Shown here: positions 9,459 through 19,408 of the stretch, in pieces
Numbering within the stretch: position 1 is the first letter of the stretch
Layout: each line of letters starts with the position of its first letter
DNA from: Paramacrobiotus richtersi
Taxonomy: Eukaryota > Tardigrada > Eutardigrada > Parachela > Macrobiotidae
Reading direction: 5' to 3'
DNA length: 23,411 bases
Assembly: GCA_034698045.1 (NCBI GenBank)
Contig: JAQGAU010000830.1
Span: 1-23,411, forward strand
Program-made: the position numbers and the translations under genes
The notes under the pieces: generated by a model
What the model was told of the DNA's origin: nothing
Databases searched by the model: none
Seen by the model: only the letters and a program-made list of their open reading frames with translations

Positions 9459-11975
9459 CCAACCTTGCTTTTGCCGTTTACTTTGCCTTTGCCGTTTACG
9501 GGTGTAACGAAAACGTGGCGACCACGGACGTGGTTGTGGTCCTCTGTGGTTGTGGTTTCCGGTTACCTTGTGGTCGATGGTGGTTGTGGTTGTTGGTGGT
9601 CACTTGTGGTCAGTAGTGGTTGCGGTTGAATGTGGTCGAAATCTTGCATTTCAGTGTTCAGCCGTCGCCGCTGACATGGTACTGCTTTGTCGCTTAACAG
9701 TTCTGCAAATATCTGAATTTATTCATTCTCACTAACTTTTATTAAAGTTAAAATTGTTGTTAGATCACACGCTCACAGTACCATACCGTAAATGAAGCGC
9801 CAGGCCTCTTTGATTCCATGTCTTAACTTATAAGACAGGTGTAACGTATTGCGGCGTCATAATACTTTAATAGTAATGACCGCTCGCTAATGAGCCAAAC
9901 AACCAACTAACTCTCAGTGTAGCAGCAACAATAGAACAGTAACAGCACAGTTGCTAAGACCACTTTCGGCCAGCGCGATTATCACTATACTCGCGACTGC
10001 CGTACACCACAACAGGAGGCTCGAAGAGATCTGTCGCTTCAGTTATGCTGTGACAGTACCAATGGTTTGTCTTGGCTTGGCATGCAAAATCCTCAAGGCT
10101 AGAGTTAGGGGCCTGTAAAGAATATGGTTTTGCTGCTGGTTCGCGCATGGAGTTTATAATTATGACGATCCACCATGATGAATTTTGTGATGCAAGGAAA
10201 ACAGAAGGACTGCGTACGATTCATGCGCGAATCAGCAGCTCAATCAAACTAACTATTCTTGGCAAGCCTGTCCTAACTAATTGCCGGGGAATTTCGCACG
10301 ATTCGACAAAGGAAACCATTGGTACCGTAAGCGTTTGATCTGACGAGAAGTTTAACAACAACAAAAGTTAAAATTTCGAATAAATTCAGGCACTTTCACA
10401 ACTGCAAAACAACAAAGCGGTGCCGTTTCAGTAGCGTTGACCGAAAAATGAAATGCAAGGTTTCAACCACATTCAACCACAACCACAGGTGACCACCAAC
10501 AACCACAACCACCATCGACCACAAGGTCGCCGGAAACCACAACCACTGCCGACCACAACCACGTCCGTGGTCGCCACGGTTTCGTGACACCCGCCGTTTA
10601 CCACTTTGCCGTGCGCTTAGACTTTGCCGTCACCTTTGCCTTTACCGTATCACTTTGACGTCTATGCAGTTTGCCTTTGCCGTATGTTGGCAGGTTTGCC
10701 GTTGACGCTTTGACTTTATAAAGTTTTCAAGGTTTTAATTTTAGTCCCTAAAATGCGGAACTGCCATACTAATGTGAGGTTTCCGCAAGCACATAATATG
10801 CCGACTCCGTAACGTACAGCTGACTATATTACGACAAAACATACAGTACCAAAGTCTAAAAACAGTGTACGAGAATTTTTGCAGATTTCTAAACGGGGTT
10901 ATAGGAACAAAAACTTTTAAGACAAAAAGTCCCACAGTTATTAGCCCCGCAGTTAGCATATTTGACTGACTCTTGCAGCATAATGCCGCTCCGTCCGAAT
11001 CGCTGAAACAGAGCCATTTTCATGCAGAATAACTGAAAACTGTAGCTTTTGAAAAAATGCAGATAACGCTCAGGGTATAAATACTTTATAGAAGTAATTA
11101 CGCTGAAACATTGCGCAAAAAACCAAGACTTCTGAAAATGTGATATGTTTGGAAAACGACAACAAGATTTACAATTTTCAGCTTGTATCAAAACTTCGCC
11201 CATTTGTGTGATACAGGTGCTCACAGTGCGGGATTCAAAATTGTTCACAGTATGCGCAGGGAAACTACACAGGAAGCAAGCACTTTGTTAGCAGGTTGTA
11301 CATTCGGGGTATGAACCATTAGGTCGGGAATAGATGTTCGTTGTTGAAGAACTGTACACTTCCAGTGGTTCGGCTCACCTGCAGTTGTGCTGCGACGGAA
11401 TAGTGCACAATCCACACATTTTCATCGCTGTGTCATAGAAGTTGAGAAAGTCGAACCCAGACTCAGAACCGTAAGAGTTCTCTCCCAAACACCCGCATGT
11501 ACGAATATCATCAGCCAACCGTTTTGTTTTTTTGGCGGAATGTGTTTGCAAATCGTTTGAACGTTGTCATTGTGGCTAGCCGAGGTATCTGCATTTGTGT
11601 AACAGCTGCAGTTCGTCGTTATTTTTGTGGTGTATGGTATTTATGCTCCATCGTTAACTCCCGAAAAAAAGCTCCCGGTAAATCTGTACGGATTCTCGCA
11701 CACTGCTTCCAGTGGGACTGTTTGTGATTAATAGTAGTTTCAGCCGTACAAAGACCTCGCATCATTACAGCAGACACTTCGGTGATTTACAGTAACATAA
11801 AAAAGTTACAAGCTTTAAAAAGTTAAAGTGTCAACGGCAAACCTGCTAATATACGGCAAGGGTAAACTGCATAGACGTCAAAGTGATACGGTAAAGGCAA
11901 AGGTGACGACAAAGGCAAAGCGCACGGCAAAGTGGTAAACGGCAAAGGCAAAGTAAACGGCAAAGGCAAAGTTGG
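9459..11975. mobile_element. Modular fold-back repeat element, about 2.5 kb
   Basis: The outer ends, 9459-9499 and 11935-11975, are 41-bp inverted repeats with two mismatches, made of TTTGCCTTTGCCGTTTAC units. Inside are two further inverted pairs. Module Q is rich in GTGGTTGTGGTC and lies forward at about 9500-9766 and reversed at about 10339-10594. Module R contains AACGGCAAACCTGC and GACGTCAAAGTGATACGG; it lies reversed at about 10595-10735 and forward at about 11814-11940. The order is P+ Q+ spacer Q- R- spacer R+ P-. No transposase frame is visible; the 119-codon minus-strand frame near 10889-11248 starts with GTG and has no recognisable domain. The layout resembles Foldback-type elements with long, internally repetitive inverted ends. 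No clear target duplication was found, so the outer borders are approximate. Confidence 0.75.
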
Positions 11976-12655
11976 ATAGGCAACTCTTTTCTATAACAAT
12001 TTTGTCAACTGGTCAGTTAGTTTCGGAAGAATTCGGAGAGTGCCGATTTCAAAATAGGTTGATGTCAAGTTACCAGCGGGCATTCAAGCGTCCGTTTGCA
12101 TAAAGAAAGGTGTCTTTTCAGACCTAGAAGTGCCTTTACAGAATATTAGTTCTATTATCTTTATAAAAGAAAACAGTTAATCTAAAATGCGGCCAGGGGA
12201 CAATGTGTCCAAAAAATAAGTGCCTGATTGCGTTGCTTTTGTTGTCGCTTTTATGCAGCTGGTAAAATAGCCTGATAGTAATGATAGCCTGCAGGTTCTT
12301 TATAGCGCATATCTACATGAGTACATGTACATGTATGTATAGAGGTTTAGTTTCACATTTCAAAAAAATTGTCTTTTTTAGTTTATGCTCCGCATTACGC
12401 TGCATCAACAGGTAGCGGCATCATTAAACTGGAAAAGTGAGTGGTGGTAGGCCAAAGCAGAAAAAGTGAGGGTGATGGAACTGAACTGGCGTAGGTCAGA
12501 CGTATACAGACAAAAAAGTTAGAAAAAGTCTGAAAACAAAAATACTAAAAAGTCCGAAATAGTTCAGTATGCAGATAGTTCGGAATGAAAAGTGGCCCGA
12601 ATTACAAGTTCAGCATGCAGCTTACACCTGATCCGCAGAAGGCAGTCGTGATAAC
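11976..12655. other. Intergenic, no gene recognised
   Basis: Spacer downstream of F-box copy 2. The part from 12430 to 12560 is purine-rich on the plus strand, with AAAAAGT-like runs. No coding frame or repeat terminus was recognised. Confidence 0.4.
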
Positions 12656-14302
12656 TTACAAAACGAATTCTATCATGCGTTCCAGAAAACTGTACCACAT
12701 GCTCGTCAGCAGCAAATGCAATAGCCCAGTGGGTCCCAAGTCCTCCCCGGCAGGTTCCTGTTTTACGATATTCGGTTCCGAATGCGGTGCACTACTGTGA
12801 GCGGCAGCGCAGTCTACCCTCATACTCCATTCTTTGCCGCATTTCTCCTCAAACGCTTTGCTTGCCCACTGTGCACACGCGCAAGGTGGAAGTAGTCTGC
12901 ACAACGCCATGCGTGTGACCTTTGTCAACGACTCTGGATCCAGCGAATATAGGTCCTCAACGGACCACTTTTTCCCGCAAAATGTGCGTGCGAATGGGTC
13001 AGTGCTTTGGATTTTGCTCAGGACCTGCAATATAAACGCATAAACTCACTGAACTCAATAAGCCGCATGCATAAAATATGGCTGTCTTACCCAGCGAATG
13101 TCATGTGTGTTTAATTGGCCTTTGTCGCAAGCTCTGAGAATGCCATTGCTCAGACACTCCTTCCGACGGTATGTCGCACTGTCTTCTACAAGCTTCCAAA
13201 TTTCTTCCCCAAATTTATCTAGAATGTTGATTCGTACTTTAGAAATCTTCATTGCTAACGCAATCGACTTCCGTCTCGAGAGAAAAAGGCTGATCCGGGC
13301 ATTGTACAGGATTACGGTCCCACCGACGATTTCCGAGATGGAAATTTGGTCGAAAATGTCAATAAGTTCCTTTGGTACAACACGTAGTGTTTTCTCAGAC
13401 CATACTATGTCGGACAAAATCAATGTTTTTAACGGGGAAAATCCATACTCGGAAAACAGGCGCCTGATGAAATTAACAATCAGCGAAAGTGAGGAAAAGT
13501 GTATACCGGAAAGTATGAGCTGCTTGGAAGTGTAGGTCCAAAAGTGATGCAATCGTGAAGCTATCTGGAAAGTGGACAGGTTACCGCAAGGCAGGTGTAG
13601 GCAGTCCTGATCCCTCCAGCGGTTCGAGGTGATAATATCGTTCCACATGGGGCATACTAAACGTAGCTGACTTCTTTCGACGGCGTCACCATATTCAAAC
13701 ACGGAAACCAGTAGTCCATAACACAGAATACTGTTGGGATTCGGGTCAACTGGAAAATTCTCCTCGCCGAACATTTCATCCAGCCGCAGACGCGTTTCTG
13801 GAATTGGCTTTACCAACAGATGTTGTTCTATTAATGCTTTAGCGTCATCACGACCAATACGCGTGTGATCTCTTTCATTAGGACGGAATGGATCTCTTTC
13901 CCGAACCTGCTGTCCGGGTACAACAACTGTGGCTAAACGTTCGTCATCAATCTCGACTCGTACAAATGCAACAGAGCCCAACTGAAAATCGGCCCACAAT
14001 AAAGTCCCCAGATACCATTTCGAGCGCTCTGTGGGAGCTAACTGGAGCAATACTTCCACGGGACTGTATTCGATGAAGCTGGGGGCAGATTCATCGAGAA
14101 AAGCGAGCTGTGGGAACCGGAAGATTTCGCCCACAGGATTAGGAATAACGGCAGTTGTGCTGTTTTGAAAATCTATCTTCAGGCCATCGTGTGCGATCGC
14201 ACTGATCGTTCCGTAATGAAATAGTCCATCACTTCCACGTACTAATACAGCATCGTTCCTACGCACCAGACCAGGAAACGGCTTCAGCGATAATTTGTCC
14301 AT
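12656..14302 (-). CDS. F-box-like protein with Tudor-like N-terminus, copy 2
   Basis: Exon 1 is 13091-14302, the intron 13025-13090 (66 nt, GTAAGAC...TTGCAG, phase 0) and exon 2 12656-13024, giving about 526 residues. The ATG at 14302 is the first in frame and follows an A-rich context. Residues 15-55 (VLVRGSDGLFHYGTIS, then LKIDFQ) resemble a small Tudor-like barrel, and residues 95-130 may be a second one. Residues about 191-230 look like an F-box: SVFEYGDAVERSQLRLVC followed by PMWNDII. F-box proteins bind Skp1 and recruit substrates to SCF ubiquitin ligases; that role is inferred. The C-terminal half has leucine-rich stretches (LILSGIHF, LKTLILSDI) that could be degenerate LRRs. Without splicing, the frame would stop inside the intron, so the intron is well supported, also by its conservation in copy 1. 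The Tudor assignment is tentative. Confidence 0.8.
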
Positions 14303-15640
14303 TATTTTTTAAAGGAAACTGAAACGCGGGAAACAAAGATTACGCCGAATTCGATAAAATATAGCACATGAGCATTTTCGAGCGCTGCAGGAGCGTCAGA
14401 CAGTGCGCTTTCTCTGAAGAAGTCCTGCTACCTGCTTGCTTGCTTGGCGATCAGAACGCTCGGGTCAGGCATGCTGCGGAATCACATGTTATGTGCGCGC
14501 TTATGGATATTGGATTGTGGCTAGCTGAGTGTGGCTAGCTGAGTGAGTGATCATGGCCGTGTTCTGTGCCTACCCTGCAGTAATCGATCCACCGGCTCGG
14601 TCTTGTTAGCCGGATATGATAACCAGCCGTAGCCGGGCCATCGGCCAATAACGGCTAACACAAAAAACTAAGGGAGTTGATACCATGAAGTCGGACCCCC
14701 GTGTGGTATTGGTAATATGGTATTCCACTTAATACCAGTGGTATACCAGTTAATACCAGTGGTATACCATTAAATACCTGGTATTCCAAAAACGCCATTG
14801 ATATTACGGAAAACCGTGAGTTTTTTAGCTGGATATTCGCAATTAGTGTAGTTACCCTAATTATTTTTGCTGGCTCTAGGGCACGTAAAAGCTGCTAATC
14901 GCGCATACAGATAATAGTTTGATGTCGATCACAAAATACTAAACGTTAATTGAAATTGATGCGCTGTTATGTTGGTAAGCACTATACTCAGCGTGAGTGA
15001 ACTAAGATTAACCGCAACAACTTCGAAGCCAACTCAAAATTGGGCATTTTTTACCCGATTACAGTGAGGCTACGGAACCGACAAGCAACTGCCTGCGTTG
15101 TCACGGAGCAAATGCTTGCCTATTAACTAAGATAGTGTTGGATGGTTCCAAACTACGAACACATCGCAATTTAATGTGTATGGGCTCTGCAGCCATACTG
15201 ATCCACCGAAGACGATAAAAACGTAACTATGCCAGACTAGTTTCGAACGTGTTCTGCTTAGCTTTCTAGGTTTGAGTTAGATATCACTAATAAAAACGTA
15301 ATACTTTAATTACCTGATTATACCGCCTAATATCTGGTATTTAACTTACCATTTTCGAGCCCGCTGATATACCAGTGGTATCTGGTATACCAGCGATACC
15401 AAATACCACTGGTATGATTTGGTATCAACACCCTTACAAAAAACCCTGTCCGTGGCACAGGAAGGGCACAAATGCAGAAAATTATTAACGCAGAAAGATT
15501 AAAAGATTTGTACATAAAGATTAAAAACAGGGTCAAAAATGCAAAAAAAATTTTCCCTGCGATAACGTAAGAACTCATAGCTTACCGGTGCGTGTAATTT
15601 ATTAGCAGGCATTCACCGAGCCATTTTAGCCGGCTGGGAA
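14303..15640. repeat. Duplicated upstream block, right copy, with insertion
   Basis: This block matches 5544-6180 upstream of F-box copy 1, but the match is interrupted by the TA-flanked element at 14671-15434. Homology resumes after it (GGCACAGGAAGG, GCGATAACG, ACCGGTGCGTG, CGAGCCATTTTAGCCGG). A local tandem duplication of GTGGCTAGCTGAGT lies at 14517-14544; the left copy has a single related unit. Confidence 0.75.
14669..15436. mobile_element. TA-flanked non-autonomous DNA transposon, 764 bp
   Basis: The element at 14671-15434 has terminal inverted repeats AGGGAGTTGATACCA and AGGGTGTTGATACCA (14 of 15 bases identical) and is flanked by TA on both sides. The corresponding place upstream of F-box copy 1 is uninterrupted, which confirms an insertion. 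Near each end it carries repeated ACCAGTGGTATACC-like units (14712-14790 and 15359-15425), themselves partly palindromic and possibly transposase-binding sites. It has no coding frame of note. A TA duplication is typical of Tc1/mariner, but other TA-targeting families are possible. Confidence 0.85.
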
Positions 15641-15687
15641 ATTTAGCCACTAAATGCGGCCGGCTGTAATATAGGCTGCCGTCAGTT

Positions 15688-15726
15688 AATAAGAAAGAGA
15701 GAGAGAGAGGAGAAAGAGCAAGAGAA
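15688..15726 (+). repeat. GA-rich microsatellite
   Basis: A purine run of AGAGAGAGAGAG type continues into AGGAGAAAGAGCAAGAGAA. It is a simple low-complexity repeat with no further signal. Confidence 0.85.
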
Positions 15727-15914
15727 CAAGTTGGCTGTGTGGTCTGTCCGTCTTCTCTTTGAGAGCGCAGGACAATGCCAATAATGATAGTCAAACTCGT
15801 TACGGAGACTGCCGGCAGCTGCTCCTGCCTATTTTGTCCTACTGGAAACATTTTTTATTTTGTGTGTCGCCATTGCCTTTACTGCATGCTGGGCTCTATG
15901 CTGGTGGTTGAGAG

Positions 15915-16424
15915 AGGTTGTGCCAGCACGGTGAAGTTGTTGAGGACGAAGAGCACACGATATTTATCTGCCCTCTTCAACTGCCGCTTCGGGAGAGGAT
16001 GATCGCGAAGCTGGAAAACAACGACTGGACGTATTTGCCTGATTACTTCAAGCTGTGCCTCAACAGCCAACAAAGAAACGAAAAAATGGACCGTGATTTG
16101 CATACTTTTGGCAACTACGCTCTAAAAGTATTGAAAGATGCCAAGGATCGCTACCATGGGCAGCTGATAATGGATGGCGGCTAGGACTGGCAGTTGACAC
16201 TTGTTTGTTTATGATCTGCGATGTGTACGAGGAATTTATTGCGGCTAATTATGATTTGTTGTTTTTGTTTTTCTTGTGTTACTCTTTCTTTTTTTGTTTT
16301 TCTATGTTTTCTGTACTTATTTTGGTTTTGTTTTGGTGGTGAAGGTAACAATGCCATATTCTATCAGAATGGCACCTGCTGGACAAATGGACAAGAGGAA
16401 ATAAATTGTTGTTGTTGTTGTTGG
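15915..16424 (+). mobile_element. LINE 3' end: reverse transcriptase C-terminus and tail
   Basis: From about 15918 to 16184 the frame reads CQHGEVVEDEEHTIFICP, followed by LRERMIAKLENNDW and HTFGNYALKVLKDAKDRY. This matches the cysteine/histidine motif (C-x2-C-x-ED-x-EH-x-CP type) and basic C-terminus found after the reverse transcriptase domain of many non-LTR retrotransposons. The second cysteine is replaced by glycine and an in-frame TGA lies just upstream, so this is a dead, 5'-truncated copy. A T-rich 3' UTR follows, then a potential stem-loop at 16352-16374 (TGCCATATTCT/AGAATGGCA) and a TTG microsatellite tail at 16405-16424. Simple-repeat tails are typical of several LINE clades; I cannot assign the clade. 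Confidence 0.75.
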
Positions 16425-16537
16425 TGGTGTTAAATTGGTGCGGATGTTTTCATAGTAGTTATGTTGTACAACGCAAGTAAGGTAATTGATATTTAAATAG
16501 ATCATAATGAGCGAAACAAAAGGGAGAGGAAGAGGCA

Positions 16538-17542
16538 TCATCTTAGTCGATATTTTCGAAAACAATCGGCAACATCCGACCGTATACCAGGCATTATAAT
16601 GGCAAAGAATACCGGGTCCAACACCGGCTGAACGATAAACAGCACTTCGCACGCCTGAAGAGCTGTTGTAAACGAAGAAAGATCCATGAAGCACCAAATG
16701 GCATAATAACTCACCAAGGGCGTCCAACAGATCACCGTGCTCACCGTCAGTGCCGTAAAAACCGCAAGAGCTTTGCTGTCTTTTGATGACGATCTGTGCC
16801 CGGTCGTGTTAGTCGACAAGGTTGGCGCATTCTTGTTTTCCATGCTGTGTAAACTTGTTCCTTGAGTTCTTTGCGATTGTTTCGAGCCGGAGACCTTCCG
16901 TCGGTCTCGCCTCTTATACAGCATATATGGATAGGCAGAAATGATGATCACATTTGGAAAAGCGAAAATCACAAACTGCTCGGTAATACTCCAGGACGAC
17001 ATCTCAGCAGCATTTATGAGGCAAGCGTTTGTTTCCGGAGGTAGTCGGTAGAGAAATGCATCCATCAGAACACCAGGAAGAGATACTAAATGTACGTAAA
17101 CCCAGGTTAAAACCAAAAGTGATGCTTTGCCCACTGAATGATGCTGACGGTAAGAATGTGGAAAGGTCACCGCCCATATTCGGTTAATAGTGATGAGAAT
17201 ATGCGAGTGCATTACAATGCCGCTAAGCACGTTAATGGCGTATAAGTACAAAGTACACCAATTGTTTCCGAGCCACCAATAAGGCGATATGAAATTGAGA
17301 ATATCCAGTGGATCGTTTAGCAGCGCAAAGGCAAGATTCGCTGTGAGAACGCTGGTCATGTAGATGTAGAAAGGAACGGAGAGGCGTTTGTTCTTTAGTA
17401 ACAAACCCAGTATGAAACCGTTCAGGATGACGATGCAGGGGAAAAGCACAATCTCCAAAGCCGGTACAAAGCTCCATTGATAAGCGAAGGCGGTCAAATC
17501 GGTAGTAAGATTGCTGGTGGAAGTATCCCAAGTCTCGTTCAT
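16538..17542 (-). CDS. Class A (rhodopsin-like) G-protein-coupled receptor, orphan
   Basis: A single intronless frame of 334 residues begins with a good ATG at 17542. The extracellular N-terminus carries two N-glycosylation sequons (N2 in NET, N11 in NLT). Seven hydrophobic segments are visible: about 28-50, 58-82, 95-125, 138-160, 187-208, 259-283 and 293-317. Family landmarks are C96 at the top of TM3 paired with C174 in extracellular loop 2, W147 in TM4, P196 in TM5, CWTP (272-275) in TM6, and LDPVFF (308-313) replacing NPxxY in TM7. The DRY position reads NRI (120-122). Such receptors sit in the plasma membrane and signal through heterotrimeric G proteins; the ligand cannot be inferred. 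The basic loop 3 (209-258) is moderately long. Two decayed relatives lie at 2263-2771 and 7135-9135, so this appears to be the surviving copy of a local family. The odd NRI and DP motifs leave signalling competence uncertain. Confidence 0.88.
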   Translation of the reverse strand: MNETWDTSTSNLTTDLTAFAYQWSFVPALEIVLFPCIVILNGFILGLLLKNKRLSVPFYIYMTSVLTANLAFALLNDPLDILNFISPYWWLGNNWCTLYLYAINVLSGIVMHSHILITINRIWAVTFPHSYRQHHSVGKASLLVLTWVYVHLVSLPGVLMDAFLYRLPPETNACLINAAEMSSWSITEQFVIFAFPNVIIISAYPYMLYKRRDRRKVSGSKQSQRTQGTSLHSMENKNAPTLSTNTTGHRSSSKDSKALAVFTALTVSTVICWTPLVSYYAIWCFMDLSSFTTALQACEVLFIVQPVLDPVFFAIIMPGIRSDVADCFRKYRLR

Positions 17543-18250
17543 TATGTTGCAAATGTCACTATATCAGAGGATAGTGCCGAAAAAGTAAATGAAATGCTAT
17601 CCCTCAAATGCCAGCTATGCCGGTTTGTTATTAAACGCCGCTGGATCTCGAGAAGGAAATGAAGAATAGGAAGGATGGATGAGCATTTGTGCAAGCCAGA
17701 TTTCATACTTTTCACGGGATATGGCTGTTAATTACACAATTCATTTCGCTGGAAAAATCGGAATACTCCCAAATAAGAGGTGACAGTTACAGTGATGAAT
17801 ATTTCACGTTCTTGACCGTAGCAATATGCCTTTTTTGTGCCTCAGCGATGCGATTACATCCAAACTTTAAATCAGTAACAGGATATCTCCATTGACACGG
17901 GAAAATGTCAAAGATGGTGAAAATTCAAACTACAATGAGAAATTGAGATATACCGGTAATAAGGGGAGAGTGCATCAAACGCGCGATCATGGTTTGATGC
18001 TGATTGAAATAAAGCAATATCCAGTTGTAGCCATTGCATGCTAATCGATCGGTTAGACTTTATTACCGGTTTGCATTTATCACGGCATACAGTGTCGTCA
18101 CCGAATATTAAATACCAAGAAGGCTATCTAGTCTCCGTGGTATTTGCTATTTAGTAATCAGGTTTTGTTCCGGCAGTAGGGTTAGGCAAGTTCTTTGTAC
18201 TGGGCGTGTTGGCCGTACTGCCGGCGTCCGGTAATTTGGCACCACTCACA
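17543..18250. other. Upstream region of the receptor gene, no other gene
   Basis: This presumably holds the receptor promoter, but I could not point to a TATA box or other element with confidence. A short inverted pair, CCGGCAGTA near 18172 and TACTGCCGG near 18215, lies just left of the next repeat element. Confidence 0.4.
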
Positions 18251-18980
18251 AGTAAGTATTTTCGGGCAGGACTCGGGAATAAAAACGCCACCTATACTCA
18301 TAAAATCCAGTAAATCTGGCAAGTATAAAGCAATTTTCGACCGGAGCGTAGCGAAGGTCCTTTATACTCAGCTCCAACGCAGTTTTGTCTGCAGCGGAAG
18401 TCCGGGAAGTCCATTGTATTCCTTTCGCCGACGATAACTCTCTTTGAAATGGTCAGATTTGCTTCAAACTTGACCAGCGTGTTCTTCGTTACGAGTTCTG
18501 GAGCTGTATAGTTTTTGAACCATACGTTTTAAAAAATGACAAAGTTATTAGGATAATTAGTTTATGACCGCTAATACCATACGATACAGCTTTTGAAGAC
18601 TGAGCAGAGAGCAAAGCGCCTTGCGCAACTGAAGACAATCAAAAGCGGATCTAGCGCTCCGGTCTTCATCGCCAGCATCAGCGGAGAGCGATTACCTAGT
18701 TTATTTATTACCCAGTATAAATGGTGAAAAGTTACGCATTTATGCTAACATTTCGGTCTATGGAGATTACGATCAACAAGATCACGATCTTGATCCGATT
18801 GTCGTAGACCGCTATGTTAAGTGAATTCACCCATTAATAACTTTGAGAATTCGGAACGTTTCACCGTTTATACTGGATAATGAATAAAAAATTGCCTTAT
18901 ACTGAGCAGATTAGTAGATTTTATTAGTATTATAGTGTAGGTGGCGTTTTTATGCCTGAGTCCTGCCCGAAAAGACTTAC
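18251..18980. mobile_element. Fold-back element with ~90-bp inverted ends and nested hairpin
   Basis: The left end (18251-18337) and right end (18887-18980) are inverted repeats. They share TTTTCGGGCAGGACTC, ATAAAAACGCCACCTA and, further in, a GTATAA-GGCAATTTT stretch, with several small gaps. A second inverted pair, GACCGGAGCG near 18338 and CGCTCCGGTC near 18655, lies inside. A nested hairpin spans 18712-18876: CCAGTATAAATGGTGAAA pairs with its reverse complement at 18859-18876 with 17 of 18 bases matching, and an inner palindrome at 18777-18792 (CAAGATCACGATCTTG) sits near its middle. No coding frame is present. The outer border may extend a few bases (GCAC on both sides), and I could not define a target duplication. 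Confidence 0.75.
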
Positions 18981-19408
18981 CTGGTCAGTGCTTCTATAGA
19001 CTAATTAGATTATCTAACAGTGACATATTGTCCTTAAGGAAGCATTAATGTATCGACAGCATAACAAGACTCCGTCACAAGAGTATTTTCCTGATTGTTT
19101 CTTAGCGCTAAAGAGCCGTTGCCGTTCTTTGGGTGCACAAGTGTTGACTGCTAACCATGGTGATGCAAAGTCGCACGAAAGTCCTCAACAAAGAGCACGT
19201 GTGAAAAGCGACACGGTAACCCGTAGCACGCAATGCTACATTTGCGCACGAAACAGATGATTTTTAGACAGCCGGAATGAACCAGTCTTCGTTTGCTACA
19301 TTCTCTGACGTGATTCAAGACAGTAACTTGATATATACAAATTAGCAGTACTGAGCGCGCAGAGGCAAACATTTTAATCCGTTACCAAAAAAAACGTGAC
19401 GCAGACGA
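18981..19408. other. Intergenic, no gene recognised
   Basis: This stretch lies downstream of the LRR gene. Short open frames overlap on both strands, without recognisable motifs. Further 3' exons of the LRR gene could lie here but were not recognised. Confidence 0.35.

Noticed and set aside
10889-11248. 119-codon frame inside the fold-back element, possible transposase
   Set aside because: It starts with GTG, has no catalytic motif that I can see, and lies in the unique spacer of a repeat element.
16317-16727. 136-codon minus-strand frame next to the receptor
   Set aside because: It is a shifted frame over the receptor C-terminus continuing into the LINE 3' region; no independent support.
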